From Caenorhabditis elegans (lineage: Eukaryota; Nematoda; Chromadorea; Rhabditida; Rhabditidae), in contig NC_003279.8 of the NCBI RefSeq assembly GCF_000002985.6, forward strand, positions 10,292,001-10,356,000: 64,000 nucleotides of DNA. The letters run 5' to 3'. The number at the start of each line of letters is the position of its first letter. Position 1 is the stretch's first letter. The translations under genes and the position numbers were made by a program. Below, piece by piece: positions 49,029 to 61,100 of this stretch. The notes beneath the pieces were generated by a model. The model did no database searches and had not been told where the DNA came from. It worked only from the letters and a program-made list of their open reading frames with translations.

Positions 49029-52000
49029 ATGAAGAAATGGCTAGTTATAGTATTAATTATCGCTGGAATACGATGCGACGGATTTTCGGATCAAGTTTTC
49101 CGAACTCTGTTCATTGGAGAAGGAAATGCGTGCTATAGAACTTTTAATAAAACGCACGAATTCGGTTGTCAAGGTAAAAATTGAATGATTTCAAATAATT
49201 ACATATAAAAAAATATTGCACTGTTTTTTCATTATTTTCATTGAAAATTAGTGTCAAAATATGTATAAATCAATATTTATCTGAAAATAACTGGAAATAT
49301 AGAGAAAGTGCTCCAAAATGGCCAAAACGTTGTCAATTGCCGAAGACGATACTCTATAATAAACGGCAATTGGCAACTTTCGGGCTGTTTTTCAACACTG
49401 TTCAATTTGTCAGATGAAAATAATTTTATTTTCAGTTAACTCAAGTGATTTTCTATATTGTGGCAGTGAAAAAAATTCATAGGCCATTTTGTAGAATTGC
49501 CGAAAATAACTCCACCTCTGAATTACATGCATTTTCACTAGAAAATATCATTTACATACATTTTAATTTATAAATATCCAGTATTTATTTATTTTCTTAA
49601 ACTCATTTTCAAGAAAAATATTTTCAGCTAATCGAGAAAACGAGAATGGCCTAATTGTTCGAATCGACAAACAGGAAGACTTCAAAAATCTCGATTCTTG
49701 CTGGAATTCATTTTATCCCAAATATTCCGGGAAATATTGGGCACTTCTCCCAGTCAATTTGATTCGTCGTGATACAATTTCTCAATTGAAATCATCGAAA
49801 TGTCTTTCTGGAATAGTATTATATAATAGTGGAGAATCTATTCATCCAGGAGATGAATCAACAGCAGCTTCACATGATGCAGAATGTCCAAATGCTGCAA
49901 GTGATTATTATCTTCAAGATAAAAATGAAGAATATTGTGAAAGAAAGATTAATTCTCGGGGTGCTATAACACGAGATGGATTAATGAAAATTGATTGGCG
50001 GATACAAATGGTATTTATTGATAATTCAACTGATTTGGAAATCATTGAGAAATGTTATTCAATGTTCAATAAACCAAAAGAAGATGGTTCATCTGGATAT
50101 CCATATTGTGGAATGAGCTTTCGTTTGGCTAATATGGCGGCTGGAAATTCAGAAATTTGCTATCGGCGTGGAAAAAACGATGCAAAGCTGTTTCAGATGA
50201 ATATTGATAGCGGGTAGGTTTTTAAATTTTAAGCAGTTAAAAGAGGTGAATTTTTGCATTATTAAATGCAGAATAGACCGTAAATATTGCATGATGAGAT
50301 GTATTTCATGATAATATTCTTTAAGAAAATAAATTTGAAAATTTCATAGGAAAATAAACAAAATTTTGCTAAACTTCATAGTTTGGCATTTCTTATCTCG
50401 TTTTTTGTTAATTTAGGGGATTTTTTAGTCAATAATTGCACCGATTCCATGTATCTCTTTTTTTCGAATGATATTGTACCTATATGCCAGACGAGCTATA
50501 ATTTCCTAATTTTAAAAAATAAATTGTCCAACTCAATGCCTCAATAGTTGAAGTTTTCCAGAGATGCTCCTCAACTCTGTGGTGCAATGCACAGTGACAA
50601 TATATTTGCATTTCCAACTCCAATTCCAACTTCTCCAACAAATGAGACAATAATCACGAGCAAATATATGATGGTAACTGCTCGAATGGACAGTTTTGGA
50701 ATGATTCCAGAGATTTCTGTTGGCGAAGTATCCGTACTAACTTCAATTATTTCTGTACTCGCAGCAGCTCGATCAATGGGAACACAGATCGAAAAATGGC
50801 AGAAAGCATCGAATACTTCGAATCGTAATGTTTTCTTTGCTTTTTTCAATGGTGAATCGTTGGATTATATTGGAAGTGGTGCGGCTGCGTATCAGATGGA
50901 GTAAGTTGGAAAATTTAATTTAAAAAACGTTCTAGAACTAGTAACTGATCAAAAAAATTTCCCTATTAACATAAAATGGCCCAAAAATTCCTAAAAATTT
51001 CAAAATTTCAAAAAAAAAAATAGTTCGGGCAAAAAACATAATTCTAGCTGAAACCTCAAATTTGGCAAGCTTTTCAGGCTCGTAACATATTTTTGGAAGT
51101 CGTCAATCAAAAAATAATTCAGTTTTATTCATTTATGATAATTAATTAAAATTTTCCAACATTGTTTGAAAATTTTTATAATGATATTTGGTCATTTTAC
51201 CATAATTGGAATGGTTTTCAATTATTTTCCCACTCTTCCTTTAGAGAAAAAATATATTTGTCTTCAGAAATGGAAAGTTCCCACAAATGATTCGCTCTGA
51301 TCGAACACACATTCATCCAATTCGCCCGAATGAGTTAGATTATATACTGGAAGTACAACAAATTGGAGTTGCTAAAGGACGAAAATATTATGTACACGTT
51401 GATGGAGAACGATATCAACAGAATAAGACACAGACAGATCGAGTTATTGATCGAATTGAACGAGGTCTTCGTAGTCATGCTTTTGATCTTGAAAAACCAT
51501 CTGGAAGTGGAGATAGGTGGGTGCATCGAAAATAGTTTTTTTTTTCAAGAACATACAGAAAACGAAAAGCTTTTAAAGCATTTTCTTTAAAAATTAAAAC
51601 AATTTGAGCATATGTAAACTACAATTCCGAGTGTCGTTTTTCGAAAAAAGTCTAAAATTAAAAAAAAGCTTATCGCTCACTATTTTTCGAAAATAAGGTA
51701 TTTTTCCTTTAATAAAGGCAAACGAAAAATCTTCAGCCATGGATAGGTGAATTATAGAAATAATTTTCAAAAATTTTCCTTTTTCAGAGTTCCACCCGCA
51801 AGTTGGCACTCGTTTGCCAAGGCTGATGCTCACGTTCAATCAGTTCTCCTTGCACCATATGGTAAAGAATATGAATATCAACGAGTTAATTCAATTTTGG
51901 ATAAAAATGAGTGGACAGAAGACGAACGAGAGAAAGCAATTCAAGAGATTGAAGCTGTTTCTACTGCTATTCTGGCAGCAGCCGCTGATTATGTTGGAGT

Positions 52001-53474
52001 TGAAACTGATGAAGTTGTTGCAAAAGTTGATAAAAAATTGGTATGTATTCTTTTTTTTTTTAATTTTAAAACTTTCAGCGACAATTTAGATGTTTTATTG
52101 TTGAATTTGAAATTTGCAGTATTTTTAAATACTTAAAACAAAATCCCTGATGACGCAGCGATTCATCGCTGTATTTTCTAATTGCTGAAATTGAATTCCA
52201 TATATATGGAATATTTCATATCTTTACATATAAACGTTTTTTTTTTTCAGATAACCACTATATTCGATTGTCTCATCACTTCCAATTTCTGGTTCGACTG
52301 TGATTTTATGCAAAAACTCGATGGCGGTCGCTACCACAAGCTGTTTAATTCCTACGGTTTTAATCAAAAATCAACATATATTTCAATGGAATCCCATACT
52401 GCATTCCCTACCGTACTCCATTGGTTAACTATTTTCGCTTTGGGTAGTGACAAAGAAACATTGAATGTGAAAAGTGAAAAGAGCTGCTCACATCTTGGTC
52501 AATTTCAAGCGGTGAGTTTTTATTTTAAACGAATATCAAATAATTAAAATAGTTTTCCGCCAGTTTCAGATGTATACCTACACGTGGCAACCGAATCCGT
52601 ACACCGGAAATTTCAGTTGTCTGAAATCTGCAATTGTTAAAAAAGTAATGGTTTCGCCGGCTGTAGATTCTCAAACACCCGAAGAAGAAATGAACACGAG
52701 ATATTCAACATGGATGGAATCAGTTTATATTATTGAATCTGTGAATTTATATTTGATGGAAGATGCTTCATTTGAATATACAATGATTCTGATTGCGGTT
52801 ATTTCTGCTTTATTATCAATCTTTGCAGTTGGTTAGTTTTTTTTTCAAAAAAAAAATTACAAAAATAAATCACAAGCTTTCGAGCTTTCTCGTATTCGAA
52901 AATGAAGGAGTTTCGCATTAAAGAAAACTAGATTTTGAATCAGTTTTTCTAATCTTTAGAGAAATTATACTCACATTTGATGCCCAGAAAAGTTTGCGAC
53001 TTTTGAGCCAAAAGCACGGTGCCAGGTCTCGACACGAAAAATTTATATTAATTGAAAATATGTTTGCGCCTTTAAATGGTACTGTATTTTCGAATTCTCA
53101 TTGCTGGCGATTTAAAAAAATGCATTTTTTAAATCCATAAAAGTTGAGAAAAATCGATGAAAAATTGCACAGAAATGAGTGCAAGAAATTACAGTATTCT
53201 TTAAAGGCGCACACCTTTTCGCATTTCACAAAATTTCATCGTGTCGATACCGGGTACCGTATTTTGGAGGCAAAAATCGCAAAATCTCGCGTCTGGATAA
53301 TATCGTTTATCGTTTATTGAAGGAAGTTTTTAAAAATAAGAAAAATTGACAGCTGCGAGAAATTATGCATAATTTATAAAACAATAAAAATTTTTTTTTT
53401 CAGGTCGCTGTTCTGAAACAACATTTATCGTTGACGAGGGAGAACCAGCAGCGGAAGGAGGAGAACCTCTTTAA
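49029..53474 (+). CDS. aph-2: APH-2, nicastrin subunit of gamma-secretase
   Basis: Eight exons: 49029-49173, 49628-50213, 50562-50900, 51268-51516, 51788-52040, 52251-52511, 52570-52831 and 53404-53474, giving 721 codons. Type I glycoprotein that, with presenilin, APH-1 and PEN-2, forms gamma-secretase, which cleaves Notch-type receptors. Signal peptide at residues 1-16 (KKWLVIVLIIAGIRC). Ectodomain with many cysteines; the conserved DYIGS motif is in FNGESLDYIGSGAA. One C-terminal membrane helix (TMILIAVISALLSIFAVG) and a short acidic tail ending EGGEPL. Intron 1 contains a perfect small hairpin (49328-49377), and the last intron contains an inverted-repeat element (about 53004-53277). Confidence 0.97.
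53004..53277. repeat. Inverted-repeat element inside the last aph-2 intron, same family as 36507-36822
   Basis: The left arm contains CACGGTGCCAGGTCTCG and CCTTTAAATGGTACTGTA. The right arm contains TACAGTATTCTTTAAAGG and CGATACCGGGTACCGTA. The shared GGTCTCG, GTACTGTA and GGTACCGTA blocks tie it to the copy at 36.5 kb. Confidence 0.75.
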
Positions 53475-53741
53475 CAAATTATTCTCTTCAACAATGTATC
53501 ATAAATTGATTAATTTATTTAATATTTATATTCGAAAAAATGTTCCCATTTTTGATCTCAATTTGCCCATTTCCCCTAATTTCTTCAGTTTGCATATCTT
53601 TTTGCTTTTTGCTCTTCTTGTAAATTTCTATAAAATTTGAAAATTACCAAACAATTTCTAATTTATCTGCTTTTGGGTTCAATCCCTAATTATTGTTTTC
53701 CAGATCATTTCGGAGATTCCAATGTTTTCGTTTTCAGATAA
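53475..53741. other. Spacer between aph-2 and the COA6-like gene
   Basis: 267 bp, same strand. TTTTCAG at 53731-53737 is 4 bp before the downstream ATG. This spacing and the acceptor would suit a downstream operon gene receiving a trans-spliced leader. Confidence 0.45.
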
Positions 53742-54169
53742 ATGAGCAAAGAAGAGCCGAGCTTGAAAAGCGAGCGTCGAAAGTGTTACGAAGTATATTA
53801 AAAAATAACCAGATTTAGAATATTTTATTGATTTTCAGGCCCGTGATCAATACGCAGCTTGTATCGACAAATTTTTGAGTCAGGGGAAAAGCGAAAAAGA
53901 GGTCTCGAACAGATTTTCAGAGACTGAATTCAGCTGAATTTTAATGATTGTTATAGGCTACAAACTCGTGCCGTTCCGAGCGTAAGAACTTTGACGGAAA
54001 TTGTCCAACTTCTTGGGTCAATCATTTCATAAGAAAAGATCAGTTTGAGAGGTTTGAAAGAATTCAGAAAATATCGGACAGCAACATAAAACTTTAATTT
54101 TTCAGATACAAGAAAACATTGGCAGCTCAAGGAGTGAATATTGCCGATCATAATGCTCTCAATGATTAG
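53742..54169 (+). CDS. COA6-like cytochrome c oxidase assembly factor
   Basis: Four exons: 53742-53792, 53839-53901, 53957-54051 and 54106-54169, 90 codons. Twin cysteine motif protein of the mitochondrial intermembrane space. CYEARDQYAAC gives a CX9C pair, and CRSERKNFDGNC a CX10C pair, as in COA6 (CX9C-CX10C). NCPTSWVNHFIRKDQF matches the CPxxWxxyFxxRR block of COA6. COA6 helps copper delivery to the CuA site of cytochrome c oxidase. The stop (54167-54169) overlaps the start of the PRORP-like gene in another frame. Confidence 0.88.
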
Positions 54170-55954
54170 ATCAATTCGCTCTATTTCTACAACTTCTTCG
54201 TGCCTTTTTCCTACTTTAAATTCGCCATTTCCTCGTCCTGAAATTCTCGAAATGTCACCTAAATACCAATTTCTAACTACTACGACACCACAAATTAACG
54301 GGACAACTGAACTTCAGTCAATGCTTTCGGAAGTTTTACGGTTTAGATATTAGATTTTTTAAATAGCAATTGCTGTAGTTTTCAGATCGATTTTGCATAC
54401 TTTTTTTTGAAATTGTTTAGAAATAAAATGTTTCCCTTTTTCTGAATAATTTTATAATTTTAGGTGTAACTCTTTCTTCGATTCGACAGTTTTCAATAAT
54501 GTCGTCAAAATGGTGGAAAGTCAAAATAGTTTTTCGAGGGATTTTGCTAATCTCACTGCAATGAGATATATCGCAGTTGTATATCATTCTATAAATGATG
54601 AGGAAGCTCGACTAACACTGAAAAGGCTGAAAGATAACATCGAAAAATGCAAAATACATAAGATGCAGGAAGAACACGGTTTACATGTGGAAGTTCCAAC
54701 AAATTGAAAATAGAGTAATTTTAGATAAATTTCGCATGTCGTTGGACCAAGATGCTGCAATTCCAGATTTTTCAAAGGTTATGCACAAGGTAACATATTT
54801 CTTATCTGAAATGTTTTTTTACTTTTAATACTTCAGCAAGATTTGGTGAGATGCTATTTTCGACGAGAGCTGGCGAATAAAAAGTGGAAAACTGTGAAGT
54901 AATTGCATATTTAAATCAAATATTTCAATAATTACCATTCAACTTTTTCAGGCAACTGCTCTCACGTTATCCTAAAAATATCAAGTTATATGAGCATATT
55001 AGTGCTTTCCTGGATGCTGCAAAGCTTGAAAATGCAGAGCCCATTGATATTATGCAGGTTTTTATGAACTATGCGCAAGTCGATAATCCACGTTTCATGG
55101 AACAAACTGAATTTGATGAAATCTTCAAACAAGTGGCCGAAGCTTGTTCTGCAAAAGTATCCGTAAAGTCAGAGCTAGATGTCAAAAAGACTTACATTTC
55201 CGAAAAAGAAGGAAAGATACTAAAAGAAAAGTGCGATAAATATGTGGAAAGTATGAAAGAAGGTAAAATATTATATCTTACATCTGTATCTGTGGTTTTT
55301 ACTTATTTGCAATTTTAGGGTTCGTCAAAAAGGAGGAATACGAGAAAATTCGGCAGAAAGTTTTGCGATGGATGGAAGAAAGAAATATTCGAAATGGAGA
55401 GAATGTGGTTGTCGTTGATGCATTGAATTTCGGTTATGGAGTGGATCCGAAAGAATGGGATGATATTTCCAGCAAATTCGAGCATGTATTCTTTGCAACT
55501 AGACGGATATCAAACCAAAAACTACGGAAAGAAGTGATGGAAAGATATAATGGAAATGCTCTGTTTTGTGATAAATTGTGAGTTTTCAAAGATCTGGCTT
55601 TTGGTTTTAGTTCCATTTTTGAAAATCAATTTTTTCAGGTCCACAGATGACCTCATAATAATTCGAATGGCTCTAGAATTCGGTCCGGAGACGTCAATTG
55701 TTACAAATGATAAATATACTGATCATCGTTCAGCAATCTGTAATGGTGATCAAAAGTTGGAGAAAATTTTCGACGATTTTCTCACTGATGCATCACATCG
55801 ACACTTCCATGGCCGAATCGAGACGAGACGGAATTTCAATATTCGAATTCGTAATCCGGATAATAGAATATGGATACTGCCCGTTATGAACTCAGAAGGA
55901 AAGCTGTCGAGAAACATTAAACGTTATAAAGTTGAAGTTTTTAGAAATAGTTGA
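54153..55954 (+). CDS. PRORP-like protein-only mitochondrial RNase P nuclease
   Basis: Seven exons: 54153-54340, 54464-54678, 54725-54789, 54837-54898, 54952-55262, 55319-55577 and 55639-55954, 471 codons. The N-terminus (LSMIRSIRSISTTSS) is Arg/Ser-rich without acidic residues, as expected of a mitochondrial leader. The middle is helical, fitting the PPR-like region. The C-terminal NYN nuclease domain has VVVDALNFGYG (first Asp), STDDLIIIRMALEFG (Asp pair) and VTNDKYTDHRSAI (last Asp pair), the metal-binding set of PRORP. Such nucleases trim 5' ends of mitochondrial tRNAs. The ATG at 54153 (or 54162) lies within the COA6-like reading frame, so both proteins probably come from the same pre-mRNA region. 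Confidence 0.87.
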
Positions 55955-56098
55955 TATACGTGTTTCTAATTGTGTATTGTTTTTGTCATGTAATAAACAC
56001 ACTATTCATGATCCTCGATTTAATTTTTTTTGACTTTGAAAAGAATATAAAACTATCTACTAAAATTTATTCCAAATCAGAAATTGAAAGTGATCTTC
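55955..56098. other. Short gap between convergent PRORP-like and arginine kinase genes
   Basis: 144 bp, AT-rich. TAATAAAC near 55991 fits poly(A) addition for the plus-strand gene. Confidence 0.4.
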
Positions 56099-57445
56099 TT
56101 AGGCGGCGGCCTTCTCCAATTCAATCAACTTCTTCAATCCATCGTACATCTGACGAACTGCTTGATACTCGGTAAGCCCAAGACGCTGCTTGTTCGAGAT
56201 GTCATAGATTCCTTCCTTCGATTCCGAATGTTCTCCATGAATTCCACGAATCTGAAAATTATAATTTGAAAACTGAAATAAAACTTTAAAAATACCTGAA
56301 GCTTCATGTCACTGCAAATCTTCTTGAAATCGTCCTTTGCCGAGATCTTTGGCAGCTTAATGTGAACCGATGCACGAACAGTTGTTCCCAAGTTGGTTGG
56401 ACAGAAGGTGAGCCATCCGAGACGTGGATGACGAGCGAATGGAGCCTTGGCAGCGACGAGGTTCAGTCCTTTGATGAGTCTGGCGAGAACTTCACCAACA
56501 TTTCCTCCATTTTGCATAGAGATGATACGCAAGTGATCCTCCTCGTTGACCCAAACCAAGAAAGTCTTCTTCTCATTGTGGAAGATTCCACGTCCGTTTG
56601 GCCAATAACGGTTGGCATTGGCAGCCTTCAAGAAGCGATCACCTTCTTTGAAGAGGAAGTGATCAGCAATGAGCTTCTTCTTCGTCTCCTCATCCATTCC
56701 AGTCAGAGGGTAGTACGTTCCCTTGAGCTCGGGATCGGTGATGCTGTTGAAGATCTCCTTCATACGGGTTTCCATCATCTTGTAGTTGGTCTCAGAGAGA
56801 CATGGATTGAATGGGTATCCTTGCAGAGAACGTCCGCAGCGGATACGTGTCGACACAATGAATTTGCCCTCTGGGTCGAGATCGGCAAGTTCTCCAACCT
56901 AAAATGTACAAAATAGAATTAAAAACAATTAAAAAGTAATTACATTTTTCTCTCCCAAATCCATTGCTGGTTGAGTGTCGGTTGCCTTGAATCCATTGTG
57001 GTACTCTTCGATCACAGGATTGAAAAGATCCGCGAACAAGGTGTAGCTCTCCGCGTCTGGAGCATAGATTCCGACTCCCGAATCGAGGTTCTCTCCGCCC
57101 GACTGAATGACATCCAAAAGAGTTGCTCCGAGACGGGTCTTCTTCGACTTGTTCTTGGCGACAACGTCCTTTGTCAAGTGCTTCTTGAGAAGTGACGAGC
57201 AGTCAGAAGCTCCTTGGAGTTTCGTGTAGACCTGGAAACAAAAACAAACGTTAAGAACTTGAAAACTTAAGAAAACTCACTTCTTCAATCGATTTCTGAA
57301 CTTCCGGGGTCGCTGTCATATTCGATGATGAAACGTGTAACAGGCGGTTCGTTCTTTGAAGAGCTGAAGCTGTTAGACTGATGATTTTTGGAAACGAAGC
57401 CCTTTTATACAGACGATAATGTGGCAGAACGTGGGACCGTGACAT
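56099..57445 (-). CDS. Arginine kinase (phosphagen kinase)
   Basis: Four exons: 57445-57281, 57231-56944, 56898-56296 and 56251-56099. From the first ATG the product is 402 aa; from the internal ATG at 57319 it is 360 aa, the usual arginine kinase length. It transfers phosphate between ATP and arginine to buffer cellular energy. Diagnostic motifs: the guanidino specificity region with [31 protein letters not shown], and the active-site Cys in [20 protein letters not shown]. The 42-residue extension has Arg/Lys/Ser and no acidic residue, so a mitochondrial form from the upstream ATG is possible. Codon use is biased, as in highly expressed genes. Confidence 0.95.
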
Positions 57446-57539
57446 TCTATATAATACAGTGAAAATGTATTTTGAAAGTTCAAATTACATCGGAGTTCTT
57501 AAAAAAAAACTTCACGTATTCATAATTAAACATATTTTT

Positions 57540-58135
57540 GGGGTATAGCCCGCTATAGCGCCAGTGGGGAAATTGGTTTAAAGCACGCCTATGATACAAT
57601 TTTTTGAAAGTCGATAAAATCTCAGTTTTTTCTTAATTAAATGTTCGGAAGAAAAAAGAAAAAAAAACAAGTTAAATGCAATTTTCAATAAAAAAAACGG
57701 TAAACTGTAAAACAAACTACTTTCAGATTCGTCGTCACCGGAACGTATAATTTTACACTTGCACGCGTTTTCAGTTAACTTTTAATGATCAATTTGCATT
57801 TAACCTGCTTTTTTCTTTTATTTTCAGAAAAGAATATACAAAAAATGAAAAATTCAAAGAAATAATGAGAGAAAAAGTAAATAAATGATGAAATGAAAAT
57901 AATGCAAGCGCGCTCTATCGAACAAACAGTTTGGCGGCAGGTTCAATTTAATTGTCAAAAACTGATATTTTTCTGAGATCAATTTTTAATAGATCATATG
58001 CAATTAAGAAAAAATTGTTGAATTAAAAAAAAAATACTCGGTCATTGTATACAATGGTACTACAATTGTAGTACCATATGCGTGTATTACAGAAATTTTC
58101 CCACTGGCACTGGCGCTGGATAGGGCTACTTCAGA
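57540..58135. repeat. Inverted-repeat element with nested palindromes
   Basis: The outer arms contain TATAGCCCGCTATAGCGCCAGTG (left, split here as TATAGCCCGCTAT and AGCGCCAGTG) and CACTGGCGCTGGATAGGGCT (right). Inner arms GTTAAATGCAA (about 57671) and TTGCATTTAAC (about 57792) are also complementary. Near the right end lie two overlapping perfect palindromes (58043-58056 and 58054-58077). The size and structure suggest a non-autonomous DNA transposon. Confidence 0.75.
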
Positions 58136-61100
58136 TTTTTTGTTGGTATACTTATGTGTTTTTCATAAATTAAAAAATTACACAGCAACTTTTCAAAGTT
58201 TATATAAAAAATATCCCCAAATGTCTAATCCGTGACGTTCCAAAATTAGACCCGCCCACATCTTGAATTTTGTCAAAAGCTTTTTGGTATAGGTGCGTTT
58301 CTTTTTATTATCTTGAATTTTCAAACTATTTTTAAAACAATATTTTCTTCCAATCAATTTTTATTCCCACACCTTCTTTACCAAGCCATCCTACGTAATC
58401 TGTTTCTTCAGATTAAAATCTAGCACTTTATTCTTCTATTTGGTTTTTTCAGTTGCGAGATTTCCGAGAATTGCCCAATTGGGAAATGATGTATGAAAGT
58501 TTTTTCAAAGGAAAACATTATAAAGGACTGCATAAATTATTTAGAAGAAACAAGGGAACCACACCCACTAAACGAAATGCCCCGTGGGCAATCAAGAGAG
58601 TTTTCTCACACATTCTTATGTTTTGGAATATTCAAAGTGGTCCGGGGTTTATCTTCATAGCAACTTATCTTCATGTGTCTAATATTAACTACAAACGGTT
58701 TCAGAATTAAATTGTTTAATGGAGAAGGGTGCCAACCAATCAGCGACGCGCTAAAAACGTTTATTGGTAGAAATTTATTTTGCGCGCGTATTTAAAAATT
58801 TTTCTAGCCCTGGCTTTTGTATTTTGAAAAGCCCTTTCCATGAGTTTAAAATAGCCTACTTTCCTCTAGAAACACTGCTTAATGTTCAAATTACGTAACT
58901 TACCGTAATCCAGTTCTTCCAGAAGACTATAGAAAAGTGTTTGGAACGGTTGAAACCTGTCACTTTTTCTTATCATTTCACACATTCACAATTTCTTCCA
59001 TCATTTCCCCGGACTTTCTCTTCTTTAGGATACTATCCTTCTCCTTAACCCAATAACTTCTCCTTTTTTCCAGTCTCCCATTTTTCCGTTATCCGTATTC
59101 TTTCCCTTTCTTATCTTTTTGTCCCTCATTTTCCACTCATAGTCGTCATCAGGCGGCATCTATCAGATCCAGTTTGCCAACACACGCGGGAAAACGAAAA
59201 AACCAAAGAAGAATAAGAAAATGGCAGAAAAGAGATTTTTGTATGTGTGTTTGTGTGTGTGTCCTGTGTGTATGTCTGCCAATGTCTGTTGCAGATGCTA
59301 CTGTTGTTTTATGCTTACTCTTTTATTTTAATAATCTATTAACTAACCTGAATAGATTTTAGATTTATTTTAAAAGAGTTTTGTGCTCTTAAAATTAAAT
59401 TCACAGTCAGAATAGTCTACACATTTTGGCCTTTGCTTTGTTTAAATTTTGTGCTCACAACATCTTTCAAAAACAGAGCGCAGAGTGTCTGAAAATATTG
59501 TTAAATCAGTTTCTAGAAATATACCTCGTATTTGCCTGCCTACGTGGTTGCCTGCCTATCACCTATTCTCAGCAGAATTTCGGCATTTTGTAACCGTAGA
59601 GTATGTTTAGATTTCTAATTCCCAGTTCATTTGTTGGAATTTTAAGAACTGCGTGTAGGCGCAACGCAGGCGTAGGTAATATTGAAGGCCTATGGTCAAG
59701 CTTTTTGTGGCTTTGACAATTTGATAAGTTGAAAAATATAAATAACGAGCAATATGTATTTCTCACCAATTTTCTGAATTTCAGTAACTTTACAATAAAA
59801 AATATATATTTTAAACAAAACACAACAATCATTCTTCTACTCTTCTTTTTTTCAATACTTCCAAAAAGTTTTCCATTCAATTTCTGATATCATTCGTCTA
59901 AATTCCTATCTGTCCTATTTGCTTGAACTACTCCAAGTGTTATCCTCAAAAAAAAAGTTCGCAAGGAAACCAAAAATTTTATTGGTTGCCAAATTGGTTG
60001 ATAAGGATCTATCTGCGAAGTTCTCTGTCATGATCTTGATCTTTACGATGTTATTGTTTGAAATTGGTTATGGCAAAAGAAAAGGAACATTGTGATAACT
60101 TTGAGTAATTGATATTTCAAACTTTTCAAAATAAAATTGAGAAAGTACCCTAACTATGAACAATTTATTTTGAAATCAAGGCAAATACATAGTTTCTTTT
60201 AAAAATTTTACCGCGGAGCAACTTTCGCCCGAAATCTTTTGGTAATTTCAAAATTTATTAAAATCCGCAGTTACAAAGCCTTAAAGATGTCACTGAAATG
60301 TCACTGAAAATTAAAAAATTACACTATTTCGCAAAAAAAAAAACACACACACCAAAACATGAGTTTAACAATCTCCAGAACTTCGGCAACTTGGCTGCCG
60401 CAATAATTGCTGGTTTTCAAAAATATTTGCTAAAAATGCTAAAAATATCTGCCTACCTACCATTAAACTCTACTCCCCCTTCCTATCAAACTTTATACTT
60501 TTCCAAACCACAATAAGTGAAAACCGTGTATTACATTACTTTTGGGGGATCAAAAAGTTAAATATATTACTACGCGTCTTCCTTGTTCAAAGCATAATCG
60601 TGTCTTGAACTTCACTTTCTAAGAATAGAGAGGAAAGAGGCGGAGTCAGACACTTTAATTCACTTTCAGTCAAATGACCCTCTCAAGATGGGAAGAAAGA
60701 GGTACATGTAGAGTTTCAAGAATTTACGAAAGTAATCACACATTACTATTTTATAGTGGAGGTTAGAAAAAAAACTCTGAAAAGTTACTCATAAGTTAGG
60801 CTATGCAATTTTGGAAATTATTTTGGTACAAGCATTCACCGGTTCTACATTCAATTTTTTTAAAGAAATTTCAAAAAGTTATGAAGAACGAGCTTAACAG
60901 ATTTCTAGGCCACTGATGACGTCACCTTTGTACTGAATATAGCTCGTTTCGACGTATCAACCATCTACGACCTTACAACCCGTGCATTAGTCTGGGTCAT
61001 TTTTAGGTAAAGAAAATTTATAAAAATAACTATTTTCCATTTATTCTCCTTCTATTAACTGTTATAACTTTCAAATATAATTCCAGATCTCTAGTATTAT

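Noticed and set aside
58453..58710. 85-codon ORF after a good acceptor
   Set aside because: No partner exon, start context or family resemblance. It is mentioned only as a possible isolated exon.
59174..59362. 62-codon ORF rich in Cys/Val
   Set aside because: It is created by the TG-rich simple repeat at 59240-59275.
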